Source of the DNA: Persicaria tinctoria
Lineage: Eukaryota > Streptophyta > Magnoliopsida > Caryophyllales > Polygonaceae
DNA: 64,000 nt
NCBI GenBank assembly: GCA_037127255.1
Contig: JBANSL010000017.1
Location: 71,052,857 to 71,116,856, forward strand
Direction of reading: 5' to 3'
Under the pieces are notes generated by a model. The model was not told the origin of the DNA. It saw only the letters and a list, made by a program, of their open reading frames with translations, and made no database searches. Within the stretch, counting starts at the first letter, position 1, and every line of letters begins with the position of its first letter. Below, one piece after another: positions 1-16,072 of the stretch. Position numbers and translations under genes: made by a program.

Positions 1-232
1 TTTGGTAAAATTATCTCTTTAAAATTGTGTGATAAGACCATAAATTTGGAAAAAAAAAAAAACTTTTAATTAGTTTAGCATTTTTTTAATTAGATTTTTA
101 GGATTGCTTGCCTTTTTTGTAATGATTCTTTTCCAATTTAGTGTCTTATCCTATGTCTTTGAAGTATAGGATAGAAAAACCGAAATAAGTTAAAATGAAA
201 AAAATTAGAAATTATACTCTGGTCAGGATAAG
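1..232. other. AT-rich flank, no gene seen
   Basis: AT-rich sequence at the left edge with a run of 13 A near position 50. I see no coding potential or recognisable repeat apart from the target duplication that begins at 233. Confidence 0.5.
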
Positions 233-1528
233 TCAATATTCTACTAACTTTTTTGTTTTGTTTTTTGATTAGGAAAGGATTCGAGATCAGACAGACATGA
301 ACCTCGATGGCCGACAAGTCGGCAGACAGATAACCGTCAAAGCAAACACAAAAATACAAAGTTGGTGCAAAGTACAGGCAAGAAACTCTACAAAAACGAG
401 ACTAAATACAACTAAACCGAATAAGACGAGGACGTAGACGAGGGACGAAGCCAAGCACTACCCCGAAGCAGCACCGTAGGCCAACGACACATCAGGAGAC
501 ACCTGTGGGCAATGAAGACGAACCTCAAAGCAAACAATCTTCCGGAGAAAGGAGTCGCCTCGATACACACTGCCACGGCCCCAGCCTATCCCGACTCCGA
601 CTGCCAGAACCCCATCAAACGGAGAAGAAAATCCAATCACGCCACACGTAGAGCCACCCAACGCCTGAACCGGAAGCACCGGGAACCCAAGCGGGATTTA
701 ATACCAATATAAATAAATATATTATTATAACATTTTATTTAATAATTTATTAAGAAAAAGTGTCAGGGTTAGCTTAGGGCCCAAGGATATGCCTTGGGCC
801 CAAAGGATGGCTAACGGGCCCAAGGAAGTGGAAGGGCAGTAAATTCAAGAGAACAGGAGAAGAAGTCCCCGACAAACCAGAGGCGGCTTGGGGCGTAAAG
901 GCGACAATAGTCCGATTGGACGGAGCAGGAGGCGGAGGGAGCCAACACCGAGAGAAACCCCAAAATCACCCAAGAGAAGGCGGGAGGGGGTGTGGGAAAC
1001 TGGTGTTGGAGCCCTGATCGGAGATTGAAGGAAGCGGTAGACGGGGGCAGTGGCAGCATCTGATCGACGATGATGGAGGCGCCCCAGACCAAGGATCCGA
1101 GGACGAGAACCGCCATCGAGCAGACACCGCCAGACCGAAGTTGTGGATGGAAGATGGACGGAGGAGGGGTGAGTGCGGAGAGACAGAGGACCACCCGCAC
1201 CGCCGAGCCAAAAAAGTAGGAATTTGGGTTCAATCTGACAACCCATTCAACAATGGAAAAGGTAGGCTTTGCATTATAGATTGAAACTAAAAGGCGGCAG
1301 AATAGGCTTGCTAATTGACAAATTAATGATTCCCATTACAATACACAAACTGCATACAAGATCTCCTTAGATCTATGAAGTATCGACAGTGAAGGGGAAG
1401 AGCCCACAAATCCCCAACCTGAGATTGATACTAATCCGGTTGAGAATCGACTTGTGCTTCCGAAGGAGATTTGGGGGCTACCGGAGGAGAGGGTTGGGCT
1501 CTCAAGAGCGTTTCAATATTCTACTAAC
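233..1528 (-). mobile_element. 5'-truncated non-LTR retroposon, copy 1
   Basis: The insert 249-1512 is bounded by a 16-bp direct repeat (TCAATATTCTACTAAC at 233-248 and 1513-1528), as expected of target-primed reverse transcription. The A-rich tail lies at the left, so the element reads on the minus strand. Its 3' end, about 260-360, carries a motif with the stem TGCCGACTTGTCGGC that recurs at about 8270-8345 and 2300-2375, defining a family. The body is GC-rich (GGGCCCAAGG motifs near 777-825). No reverse transcriptase is visible, so this is a non-autonomous or truncated LINE-type copy. The open frames inside it are not credible genes. Confidence 0.75.
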
Positions 1529-2190
1529 AATTAAAAGGAGAATTTGTGTCCTTGGACTCCAAGGCAACCAAAAAAAATGAAAAAAAAATGAGGACTCGGA
1601 AAATAAAAAAGAAGGAATAAATTATTGGAAAATGGAAAAACGAAAAGGATTTCAATTTAACATTCTCCACTAAAAAGCTACTGTACTGAGTGCTGTATTT
1701 ACTTTGAAAAAAGGGGTTAAATTATTGGAATAGAATATGAAATTTGTTGTAAATTGGACCTAGTTTAGCTTTGGGTTGAATATGTGATTTGTGTTTAGTT
1801 TTGTAAGAGGTGTAGACCGTGCAATTACGGTCTTATGAAGATCGTGGTAGTGTTTGAGTTCTCTGAATATCCCCTCAACTAAATCCTCATTTAGTTGAGG
1901 AGAATATCGTGTTGTTCACATTTTTCAAGGAGTCGTCCATTTTCTCATATAATGAATTTTAGTTTTCTGTTTTTTCGATAGGGAGACATCACGTTAGCTC
2001 TGCTATATTCAAGGGTTGCGGGGTTTTTCTTCATTTGGTTATACTCTTTTATCATTTTCTTGGTTTTTGTTGTATCAAGATGGTCAGTCCGTCTAATGAT
2101 ATTTCATTCTTTTAATTTACCAAATAATAATTTATCTAATATTTTGAATCCCTACTTAAAAAAATACTACATAAAATAAAAAGGGCAGCG
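1529..2190. other. Intergenic DNA with a small perfect hairpin
   Basis: No gene recognised. A perfect 12-bp stem with a 4-nt loop lies at 1873-1900 (CCTCAACTAAAT paired with ATTTAGTTGAGG). It is probably incidental. Confidence 0.4.
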
Positions 2191-2191
2191 T

Positions 2192-2215
2192 TGTAAACGC
2201 TTACGAAATAAGTGG
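2192..2215 (+). promoter_or_regulatory. Conserved distal promoter block of OPR-A
   Basis: The block GTAAACGCTTACGAAA is present upstream of all three OPR genes (2192, 11107, 43873), about 175-245 bp before the ATG in OPR-B and OPR-C. In OPR-A it is pushed to about 1.48 kb from the ATG by an inserted retroposon plus MITE. Conservation between copies is seen directly. A cis-regulatory role is inferred and no binding factor is proven. Confidence 0.4.
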
Positions 2216-2223
2216 ACCTAGCT

Positions 2224-2386
2224 GTATTATATTGCACCGCTTTTTTGTAGTGTGTGTTTCCACTTGATATATTGCACTGCTTTTTTGTTTTCAGTTGTAT
2301 ATTTTGACGGGCTTCCGTTTGTCGACTTATCGGCTATCGAGATTCAGGTATATCTGACTCGAATTATTACTTTATCCAAAAAAAAA
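2224..2386 (+). mobile_element. Short retroposon copy 3 in the OPR-A promoter
   Basis: A severely 5'-truncated copy of the retroposon family seen at 249-1512 and 8261-9773, reading on plus. It ends in the family 3' motif (GTCGACTTATCGGCTATCGA) and a run of A at 2378-2386. A MITE (2387-3283) has inserted into the A tail, and the tail resumes at 3284-3297. The composite is flanked by AGTGRACCTAGCT (2211-2223 and 3299-3311, one mismatch), a plausible target duplication. The OPR-B and OPR-C promoters lack the insertion. Confidence 0.65.
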
Positions 2387-3283
2387 GGTAAATTACACAT
2401 AACCACCCATAAATTAGGTTGGTTTTCACATAACCACCCATAAAATTATAAATTACAGATAACCACCCATAAATTTGGTTTGTTTTCAAAAGACCACCCA
2501 TTTGTTAAATGTCCATTTTTTTCATTTGTACAGATGAAAATGTCCCCATATTTTAGTTGTTTAAAAGTAATAATTTAGGGTTTTTTTAAGTACTCCATTT
2601 GTTTGGCAAAACATATCATTTACTAATTATCCACGTTTTTTTAAGATGATAAAATATTATTAAATTATAATAATTATTTTCAAATAATAAATTTAAGGTT
2701 TTTTAAAACTATTTTTGTAATATTCCTTCTCATATATGGGTATAAAAAAATCATTTTTATAAAAATTGAGCCTCCCTTTTAAAACAATTCCTAACTCTAT
2801 CATTGTTGTACATGCTCACAATTGTTATCATCCTTTATGTTTCTTTTGAAGCAACAATTGAGGATATTTTATATAATTTTTATCATCCTAAAAAAACGTG
2901 TAAATAGAAATTAAACAAAATATTTTTCCGAATAGATGGAGTAATAATCTAGATTTATTTTAGAGCTTGTACACGTCTTATTTAACATTGCAAATCTGAT
3001 GCATATATATTGGTTCAGACATTTATATATTTTTACAATGCTTAATTTCCTTACTTTTTTCATGGTAAATGTCAAATTAAAGTAAAATATATATTGCTTT
3101 ACATTTAAAAAAGTTTGAATTAGAGGTATTTTAAGATTTTCAAACAAAACAAATTGAGGTTTAATAGATGGGTGGTCATTTGAAAATAAATCTAATTTAT
3201 GGATGGTTTTCTGTAATTTATAAATTTATGGGTGGTTATGTGAAAATTAGCTTAATTTATGGGTAGTTATGTGTAATTTACTC
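2387..3283. mobile_element. MITE with ~115-bp terminal inverted repeats
   Basis: The left end (2387-2505) and the reverse complement of the right end (3168-3283) match over about 115 bp, and each contains three spaced repeats of CATAACCACCCATAAA. Long TIRs suggest a MULE-type non-autonomous element. It lies in a poly(A) tract, so a 9-A target duplication is possible but cannot be proven. The 0.7-kb AT-rich interior has no coding potential. Confidence 0.65.
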
Positions 3284-3423
3284 AAAAAAAAAAAAAAGAG
3301 TGAACCTAGCTTTTGTGCGGTCGGAAACTAGTCAAGAAAAGCTCGCAGTTAGTAATTTTAGACGTCAAATTATCCCATTATAATAATGAACCTTTCTGAT
3401 AAAAAAAAATGAACCTTTATTTC

Positions 3424-3425
<2 letters not shown>

Positions 3426-3510
<85 letters not shown>
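3426..3510. repeat. (TA)n microsatellite in OPR-A promoter
   Basis: About 42 uninterrupted TA units, ending about 160 bp upstream of the OPR-A start codon and about 55 bp upstream of the likely TATA box. It is absent from the OPR-B and OPR-C promoters, although OPR-B has its own TA tract in intron 1. Confidence 0.95.
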
Positions 3511-3512
<2 letters not shown>

Positions 3513-3565
3513 CATTATTAAATCTGGGTCAGAAAAGTCAAAAATGGAAGGCATCAAGCCATCAA

Positions 3566-3577
3566 CTATATATAATC
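3566..3577 (+). promoter_or_regulatory. TATA box of OPR-A
   Basis: CTATATATAATC lies about 95-100 bp before the ATG, with the same spacing as the ACTATATATA at 11251-11260 of OPR-B. The surrounding sequence (GCCATCAAC before, TCTTCAATGTGCCA after) is shared by the two copies. Confidence 0.6.
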
Positions 3578-3669
3578 TTCAATGTGCCAACCCCAAAATG
3601 CAACACTTAATTTATCCCCTTCCTCATTAACCCACAACCCTATCTAATTTAATTTCAAGCTCGGCTGAA

Positions 3670-6364
<2,695 letters not shown>

Positions 6365-6717
6365 GTTCGTTAATCTGGATTACCGTGATTCATCCATAGT
6401 GACATTTTGTTTCAATTAGGCTATTTTTTATTTTAATCATTATTGAGTTATATCTAATTTTGTGAGAGGGGGGATCGAGTTCATCATGAGGGTTTGTTTA
6501 TTTTGGATGTCATTTTTCGGGTTATGTTCAATACAAGCTTAATTCAAGTGATATATCATGTTTTAAGTAATCCTCTAGGCTGGTGCCCTTCGTGTTACCG
6601 TTGTCTTCTACATCTGATCAAAGATGAAAGCAAGGTCCTCTTCAGGAAAAAAAATAAAATGAAAGCGACGTTCAGGGGATATATAAATGAACTAGGTTGT
6701 GTCCCGTCGAGTATTGC
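6365..6717 (+). other. 3' flank of OPR-A shared with the other copies
   Basis: The sequence after the stop codon matches 14354-14700 after OPR-B and, in part, 46925-47100 after OPR-C. Shared words include TGGTGCCCTT and TTACCG...TGTCTTCTA. The duplicated unit therefore includes the 3' UTR and downstream DNA. No clear AATAAA signal could be assigned. Confidence 0.6.
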
Positions 6718-6839
6718 GGTATAGGGAACCATTTCGGAATGGCTCACCGGAAAGAACGTAACTTGCGGGTAGTACTCATAGGTCCCCCGGTTCGAACCTC
6801 GGAATGACCGCTCTTTATTTACCAATTCAAGGTATAGGG
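6718..6839 (+). mobile_element. 104-bp tRNA-like SINE fragment with target duplication
   Basis: The insert 6727-6830 is flanked by the 9-bp direct repeat GGTATAGGG (6718-6726 and 6831-6839). It contains an A-box-like TGGCTCACCGG (6740-6750) and a B-box-like GGTTCGAACCTC (6789-6800), the layout of a pol III promoter. The matching place after OPR-B (about 14697-14716) lacks it, so it arrived after the duplication. The T stem does not pair well, so it is not a working tRNA gene. A truncated SINE head or tRNA-derived retrosequence is the best reading. Confidence 0.5.
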
Positions 6840-7347
6840 GAATATGTTAATATAATATTTTAAAATTATATCTATTATATACGGAGTAATATTTAAAAAC
6901 ATATTAAAAATATGATAACAACAACAATAAATTGTAATTACAATGTGAGAATCTATATATTGGATTAAATATAATTTCTACTATTAATCTATATTTAAAT
7001 CTTTATATATTATAATACTAATAATCTATATCAATATAATATGTTAATTTAAAAATCTTTTTGATGAAGCCTAATTTTATGGTTAACATTTTTACCAATT
7101 TCTTAAAGATTTCAAATCTATCTTTATTATATTTATTAAAAAACACGCCATGACGCGGGGATTATACTAGTTGATTAAACTAACAAATAACAATCAAAGT
7201 GTAAGGGAAATAAAAAATAATTTAGATATAAATAGTTCATTCTATCAAAATATAATATAGATATAATTATATAAATGAAATAACAGCTATCAAATAATTA
7301 ATTGTGATATAAATAATTCTTTCCACAAAAATAGATATAAATAAAGA
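6840..7347. other. AT-rich duplicated flank
   Basis: AT-rich DNA collinear with 14715-14975 downstream of OPR-B (shared words such as AATATGTTAATATAATA and GCTATCAAATAATTAATTG). No gene seen. Confidence 0.5.
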
Positions 7348-7849
7348 TAACATTTACGGAAATTTCACGAGGTACCCCTGAGGTATCGCTTCATTCACGC
7401 GGTGACCAACTGTTTTGCACCTTTCACGTGGTACCCCTAAGGTTATAAATCATTTCACCACATACCATTATCCTATTATTTAACCTATTCTGTTAGTGGA
7501 AAAATAAATAAATAAAAAACAATTGAATTAAAAGAAAAAGGGGAGGAGCTCAAAAAGAAAAAGGGGAAAAAGAGACGAAGAACAGAAGTCGAACATAAGG
7601 AAGACGCGAAGAAGAAGAAGGGGCTGCTGGTGGCCGGAGCTGCTGGTCGCCGACGTGGGTTCTGGTGGGGGGCTCGACCCGGACGTGTGCCGGTGCTCTA
7701 CATACACCATACCCTAGTCAATACCCACAAGGCTCATATGAAAGAACCCCCTTTCTATTGCTGCCATTTTCCCCTAATTGGACCCAACATAGGCAAACTA
7801 AACAGAAATCAAGTAAAAATAGAGAAAGGTTTGAGCAGAGATTCATCGA

Positions 7850-8042
7850 CGGCAGCAACACCTTCGGCGACGGAGGGGCCGAACTCATGGATTTCTCGAC
7901 GGCAGCTTTGGTCGTCGGCGCCTGCTCCTCGTGCATCTTGTAGTCTCTGTAGAACTTGCAGAGATTCATCTTTGCTGGTGTGCCAAAGAAGCCACAACCT
8001 TTGGCACAGAGGATCGGAGCGTCCAATTGGTGAAAGCTGGTG
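7850..8042 (-). pseudogene. Captured A20 zinc-finger (SAP-type) gene fragment
   Basis: Read on minus, the frame gives FHQLDAPILCAKGCGFFGTP, then AKMNLCKFYRDYKMHEEQAP and a KAAVEKSM tail. This matches the A20 finger of plant A20/AN1 stress-associated proteins, where the usual text after MNLC is SKCYRDY. Here one residue is deleted and the fourth zinc Cys is Phe, so the finger is broken. There is no ATG ahead of it and no AN1 domain behind it. It is a promoter-proximal gene piece carried inside the Pack-MULE. The upstream minus-strand sequence (about 8043-8200) looks like its 5' UTR. Confidence 0.75.
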
Positions 8043-8242
8043 GCGTACGTCGCTGAAATTGTTCTCGGAACTCACCGATTTCTCTCTCGGAATTGGGAAT
8101 CGAACGAAGCGAGGAAGACAGACAAAGCTAGAGTTTTTTAAACTTCGTCCGAGATTGAAATTCGGAAATTCGAGTCTCCTCTCTCTCGCTTCTGGATTTG
8201 GCGTCTTCCTTCTGTTCTTAGCGTCGCCGGCCATCAACAGCC

Positions 8243-9791
8243 CGCTCTTCTTTGCGTCTTTTTTTTATTTATTAGGAAATAGTTCGAGGGTCGGACAGAC
8301 CCGACACCTCGATAGGCCGACGAAGTCGGCAGACGTCGACTCGTCAATACAAACAACCATAAGAAACAGAATAAAGGTACAATACAAACGGTGGGAAGCA
8401 CACAAACACGGTCGAACACGCGAACCTAACCCGAAAAAAAAGTTGGGGACAACATAGACTAAGGCCGACGTCAAGCACCACCACGCAGTGACACCGCTGG
8501 CCAACGGTACATCAGGAGTCCTGTGGGCAATGAAGACGAACCTCCAAGGAAATTTCCGTAATGCGGAGTCGCCTCGATACACATCGCCTCGACCCCAGCC
8601 AGACGCCAGAGCCCCAACTCAGGAGAGAAACACCACGAACAACCAGACTCGCAGCTGAGAGCCACCTATGTAAGACGCACCAAAAAACCCTTTTGGGATT
8701 TAATCGAGCTCTTTCGGAATTTAAACAAACCCTCTTTGTGCAAATTTTGATAAAGAGGAATTAAACAAACCCTCTTTTAGAAATAAATAGGGAGTATATA
8801 TTTATAAAAGAGACGGAATTTTTATTTTTTTTAATACTTTGGACCCAAGGAGAAAAGCTTGGGCCCCAAGAATAATATACGGGCCAGTGCTTCGGGCCAA
8901 ACGAGGCAAGGAAACCCTCCTGAATACCAGTAGCACGAGGGAGAGACCGGCCAAAAATCCATGGAGGCCATCCCAACCAAGGAGGAAAGCCGGAGAGGGA
9001 GCCGCCAAGGACAACCGGTATTCAGGCCGACACCGACCTCGACCGGCCTCCCTGACAAACCCCGGCAAAGGAGGGTGAACGTCCTCGGCCTTCCAAGAAG
9101 GCGAAAGGAGACATATATGCGACGTACTCCAGATCGGAGCATCCAGGTGCAGCGACGCCACCGCCAGGAGCCGTCGACGATGAGAAGCGAGGGGACGAGC
9201 ACCACTCGAGCACCACCGAAGAGAAACAGCCTGGGCAAGTAGCGGAACTGGGTTGTACGGCTCGAGAGCTCCATTGAAACATTACAACCCGACGGAAAGA
9301 GAATTGGGACGGGGATGCTCAAAACTGATCAGAGGATTTGAAGAAGAGGGCCGGAGGAATCAAATTGACAAAAGCCTCAACTCAATTTTGTTTTTTGAAC
9401 AAAATCCAAAGATTTTCATATTTAGGGTTAAGCGATAGAATACGTACTTCAACCGACAACACGCCAAAGATAGGGGATGGCGGCGCCACAAGTGGCTGTC
9501 GGAGATGGATTGGGACGGCCCGGAGCCGGGATGGAACGGCCGGAGCCGGATTAGGGCGACCGAAGTCGGGTTCAGGCCTCCGAAGAGGTAGTTTTCAAGC
9601 CTCCGAAGATGATGGTTTTCATGCCTCCAAAGAGGTTGTTTTCCGGCCTCCTAGGAGGGTGGTTTTCCGGTGTAGATGTTTGGCGGAGGTGATGTCCTCC
9701 GGCCCCCAATCGGGGTTTTTTCTCAACGCTCTAAAGAGAGCTTTTTTCCGCAGTCATGTTCGCTTGGATCCTTCGCTCTTCTTTGCGTCTT
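8243..9791 (-). mobile_element. 5'-truncated retroposon copy 2 nested in the Pack-MULE
   Basis: The insert 8261-9773 is bounded by a perfect 18-bp direct repeat, CGCTCTTCTTTGCGTCTT (8243-8260 and 9774-9791). The A-rich tail is at the left (TTTTTTTATTTATT on plus), so it reads on minus. Its 3' motif (TGCCGACTTCGTCGGC on minus, near 8313-8328) and the stretch about 8480-8600 match copy 1 (about 440-590), including the block CAATGAAGACGAACCTC. No reverse transcriptase is seen. The long open frame 7630-8457 crosses the MULE/retroposon junction and is not a gene. Confidence 0.85.
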
Positions 9792-10056
9792 CGTTCTAGC
9801 GTCTCTTCTTTCCCCCCACCCCACTCCCCTTTTTTTTAATTCAATTGTTTTTTTTTAATTTCCCACTAACGGAATATGCTTTTTTATAATGCTTTTTTTT
9901 AATGAAAGTAACGAAATATGTTAAATAATATGAATAAGGGCACGTGGTGAAATGATTTATAACTTCAGGGGTACCACGTGAAATGTGTAAAATAGTTGGT
10001 CACCACGTGAATTAAGCGATACCTCGGGGTACCTCGTGAAATTTTCGTAACATTTA

Positions 10057-10260
10057 TTAGTATATATGTGTTCATTAATATTTTTGGTATGTATGCCTAT
10101 GAAATTGTTTTGATTTATAGTTTTATTAATTAACTAAAAAATAAATAGATTGTGGCTTATGAAAACTTTATATAAATTAGGATAAATATCATTTTAATAT
10201 TTTTTTTACGAATTGTTTCCTATAATCAACCATAATACATCATGTAAGATGATATACATC
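10057..10260. other. Duplicated AT-rich flank after the MULE
   Basis: This continues the alignment with 14985-15130 downstream of OPR-B, confirming that the MULE interrupted the duplicated flank. Confidence 0.5.
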
Positions 10261-10985
10261 GATTTGTGTTTTGTTGTTGACTCATGACTTCTTGTTCTAA
10301 GTGAATGATTCAAATTTCATTAATGGTGTTTGTATTAGGGTGATACTCATATTTTAACATGAGTTAAGTCTCTATAAACTAATATTTGAACCCGTAGAAT
10401 ATCAGTCGATAATCTCGTAATCTCTCCATCATTTACAAACAAAAAAGCCCCCTCTTTTTATTTTGGGTGTGGATCCGAAAAAGGCCGGCCTCTCATTGCA
10501 GCCATGACCAGCCGATTATGTGAGATTGCAGCCAATGAGGATGGTTCTTGGGCAAGTGTATTGGGCCTAGACAGGGCCTCCGCATTGAGCGTTGCACAAT
10601 GGGCCAACGGTTTTGGGCTTGCACATACATTCATATGAGTTGGGCCTTGGGCCTCTATGCATAACCCAACTGGCCTTACGTAGGCATGTGCGCTTGGGCT
10701 TTCGAAGCCCAAAAGAACCTTTTTTTTTTGCTCGTAGATAGGCCAAGATTCATTACAATAATAAGGGGAGTATGACTCAAACTCAAATCCTATTGTTCAC
10801 TATATATATCATTTTTAAATCAGCTAAACTTGTAAAGTTTGATAAACGCATAAGATTCTCAAAAAAAAAAAAGATAAACGCATAAGAGTTATGGATCTCC
10901 ATATTAGCATCCATACACGAGAAAGATGCACAAATGACTAGTGATAGGTCCATGCCAACATCGTTGACAATCATGAAAAAGAATT
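10260..10985. repeat. OPR intergenic duplication block, copy 1
   Basis: The words TGTGTTTTGTTGTTGAC, GCAGCCAATGAGGATGGTTC, GGGCCTCCGCATTGAGCG and TTAGCATCCATACACGAG recur before OPR-C (43530-43800, shorter) and after OPR-C (47480-47995). This is the spacer of the tandem OPR unit. No gene is convincing inside it. Confidence 0.75.
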
Positions 10986-11106
10986 CTCAACCGAAATCCA
11001 AAATAACTCAAACCCGATTGATTCGAGAATTTGACCCGACCCTACCTCGATCTAGTCCATAATTGAGGGTAGGTGCAACGTTTTGTTTGTGTGCAGTGTT
11101 GCTGAT

Positions 11107-11182
11107 GTAAACGCTTACGAAAGAAGTTGGCCTACCTTCTTTTTTCCGGTCGGCAACTAGTCAAGAAAAGCTCGCAATTAAT
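11107..11182 (+). promoter_or_regulatory. Conserved promoter blocks of OPR-B
   Basis: The two blocks GTAAACGCTTACGAAAG and CTAGTCAAGAAAAGCTCGCA lie next to each other here and in OPR-C (43873-43945). In OPR-A they are about 1.1 kb apart because of an insertion. The likely TATA box is ACTATATATA at 11251-11260. Confidence 0.45.
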
Positions 11183-11351
11183 AATTACCACTTTAGTTCA
11201 TTTTATCTATAATCTGCGTCAGAACAATGGGAGGCATCATCAAGCCATCAACTATATATATCTAATCTTCAATGTGCCACCCCCAAAACGCAACACTTAA
11301 TTCATCCCCTTCCTTATTAACCCACAGCTCTAATTTTTAAGCTTTACTGAA

Positions 11352-14353
<3,002 letters not shown>

Positions 14354-15136
14354 GTTCGTTAATCTGGATTACCGTGATTCATCCATATTGGCCTCTTGTT
14401 TCAATTAGGTTATATACTTATATATTTTGGATTTTAATCATTATTTAGTTGAGTTATTTCGAATTGTGTTAGAGGTGGGATCGAGTTCGTCATGAGGGTT
14501 TGTTTATTTTGGATGTCATTTTTCAGGTTATGTTCAATAAAATCTTATTTCAAGTGATATGTCATGTTTTAAGTACTTGTAAATGTTGTGTGGGTTTACA
14601 CTCCTAGGCTGGTGCCCTTCGTGTTACCGATGTCTTCTATATATGATCATGATGAAAGCGTGGTTCAGGTATATATGAATGAATGAACTAGTGTGTCCCG
14701 TCACGTACACGGAAATATGTTAATATAATAAAACTACATCTATTATCTAAAATTAAAAACCTATTAAAAATATGATAAAAGAATAATTTTTAATTACAAT
14801 GTGAGAATTAAACTAAAAATTAACGAACAAAGTGTGACGGAAATAGAAAATAAAGAATAATTTAGATATAAATAATTCATTCTATCAAAATATGATATAG
14901 ATTTAAAATAAGAGCTATCAAATAATTAATTGCGATATAAATAATTCTTTCCATAAAAAATAGATATAAATAAAATAACATTTATTTATTAAAATTTTTG
15001 GTAAGTATGGCTATGAAACGGCTTTGATTTATATTTTTATTAATTAACTAAAAGATATATATAGATTATGACTTATGATAACTTTATATAAATTAAGATA
15101 ACATATCATTTTAAAAGAAATTTACGGAATTCCCCC
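14354..15136. other. 3' flank of OPR-B with the empty MULE site
   Basis: Collinear with 6365-7347 and 10057-10205 downstream of OPR-A. It lacks both the 104-bp tRNA-like insert and the Pack-MULE; TAACATTTA occurs once at 14976-14984. No gene. Confidence 0.65.
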
Positions 15137-15688
15137 TGTTAGGTTCATCTCTCTTAACCTATGTGTAATTCTAAGTGTTACATTGGATGTTTATAGTGTA
15201 AGGTTGATAGAATTGGTTTTGGGCTAATCCGGCCCAAAACTGATCTCAACTGTCCATGGACTTTGAGCCCACTCGGATACAACGTGTCTCTCCTGAGAGC
15301 TTGGGCAACGACGTCGTTCAACTTATGCTCTCCCTTATAAGGGTAACGAAACCCTAATCTGAGGTTCGAGAGAGGTGCTTGCTTATTGTTGCTCTATTCT
15401 TGACTCCGAAGGTGATTTCTAGGGTTCCATCCCTTTCCGGCCTTTGTGAGTGTAGATCGAGCTCCCCTCCATCCAAATACACTCAGTGACATTGTGTTGA
15501 GAGAGATTTGTAGCCTCTTTGCCCTTTAGGTTCTGACCTTGGTGGTTGGTGTCCTCATTGAGGCTAATCGTTGCTACAAATCTCTACTTTCTCTTTTTCT
15601 TTGGTTTTGAACTGGTTGTAACCTTCTTTCATTATCATTACATTAGTTTTCTGTTTATGTTTCTGGTGTTTTGGAACGATTCTCCTCA
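15137..15688 (+). mobile_element. Probable solo LTR
   Basis: A 552-bp segment starting TGTTAGG and ending CTCA, with CCCCC before it and AA plus a 14-C run after it. By alignment with the OPR-A flank (ACGAATTGTTTCCTATAATC at about 10208), it interrupts otherwise continuous DNA. It contains a TATA-like CCCTTATAAGGG near 15332 and pyrimidine-rich downstream sequence, as LTR promoters do. The 5-C target duplication is blurred by the C run. No internal domain is nearby. Confidence 0.5.
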
Positions 15689-16072
15689 AACCCCCCCCCC
15701 CCCCAATCAACCACAACTCTAAATATATGCACCATATTTTATATTGTTATACAATGAGATTTTGCCAAATGCACGGCGAGATTACCGGCTTTCAATGTCG
15801 GTAAAAGGTGTACTGATACCGACTATGGGAGGGTTAATGGTGGTTGCCGACATTGCCTGTCGGAGACGGAGGAGGTTGTGTTGGAGGTGGGATGTGGTGG
15901 CTGATCGACACCGGTTGTCAGAGGGGCGCTGGAGGTTGCCGGAGGTTGGAGGGCTAGGGTCCGCTAGCTCCACCCTGCCCAATTTTTACAAAAATAAGAT
16001 AATTGGTAAAATAAAATAAGGAAAATTAATAAAAAAAAATAATTGGGTTATTTTAATTAGTTTCGCCTTTTA
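15689..16072. other. Intergenic, C14 run and GGTTG-rich stretch
   Basis: A homopolymer C run at 15691-15704, then a short GC-richer stretch (about 15770-15980) containing an open frame of 91 codons with no recognisable domain. I do not call it a gene. Confidence 0.4.

Larger units (their letters stand above)
7348..10056. mobile_element. Pack-MULE carrying an A20 zinc-finger gene fragment
   Basis: The element 7357-10047 has TIRs of about 110-130 bp (left from CGGAAATTTCACGAGGTACC, right 9925-10047 in inverse) and a perfect 9-bp target duplication TAACATTTA (7348-7356 and 10048-10056). These are the hallmarks of Mutator-like elements. The paralogous empty site, with a single TAACATTTA, is present downstream of OPR-B at 14976-14984. 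No transposase is present. The GC-richer interior holds a captured 5' fragment of a stress-associated protein gene (see 7850-8042) and was later invaded by a retroposon (8261-9773). Without that insert the element is about 1.16 kb. Confidence 0.9.

Noticed and set aside
811..1246. 133- and 140-codon minus-strand frames
   Set aside because: Both lie in the GC-rich body of retroposon copy 1, overlap each other in different frames and are not conserved in copy 2.
3409..3630. 73-codon open frame through the TA microsatellite
   Set aside because: The translation is an Ile-Tyr run produced by the repeat.
6727..6830. A functional tRNA gene
   Set aside because: The B box is present but the T stem and acceptor stem do not pair. 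The flanking 9-bp repeats indicate an insertion.
7630..8457. 275-codon open frame on plus
   Set aside because: It crosses the Pack-MULE/retroposon junction at 8243-8261, has no domain, and is antisense to the captured A20 fragment.
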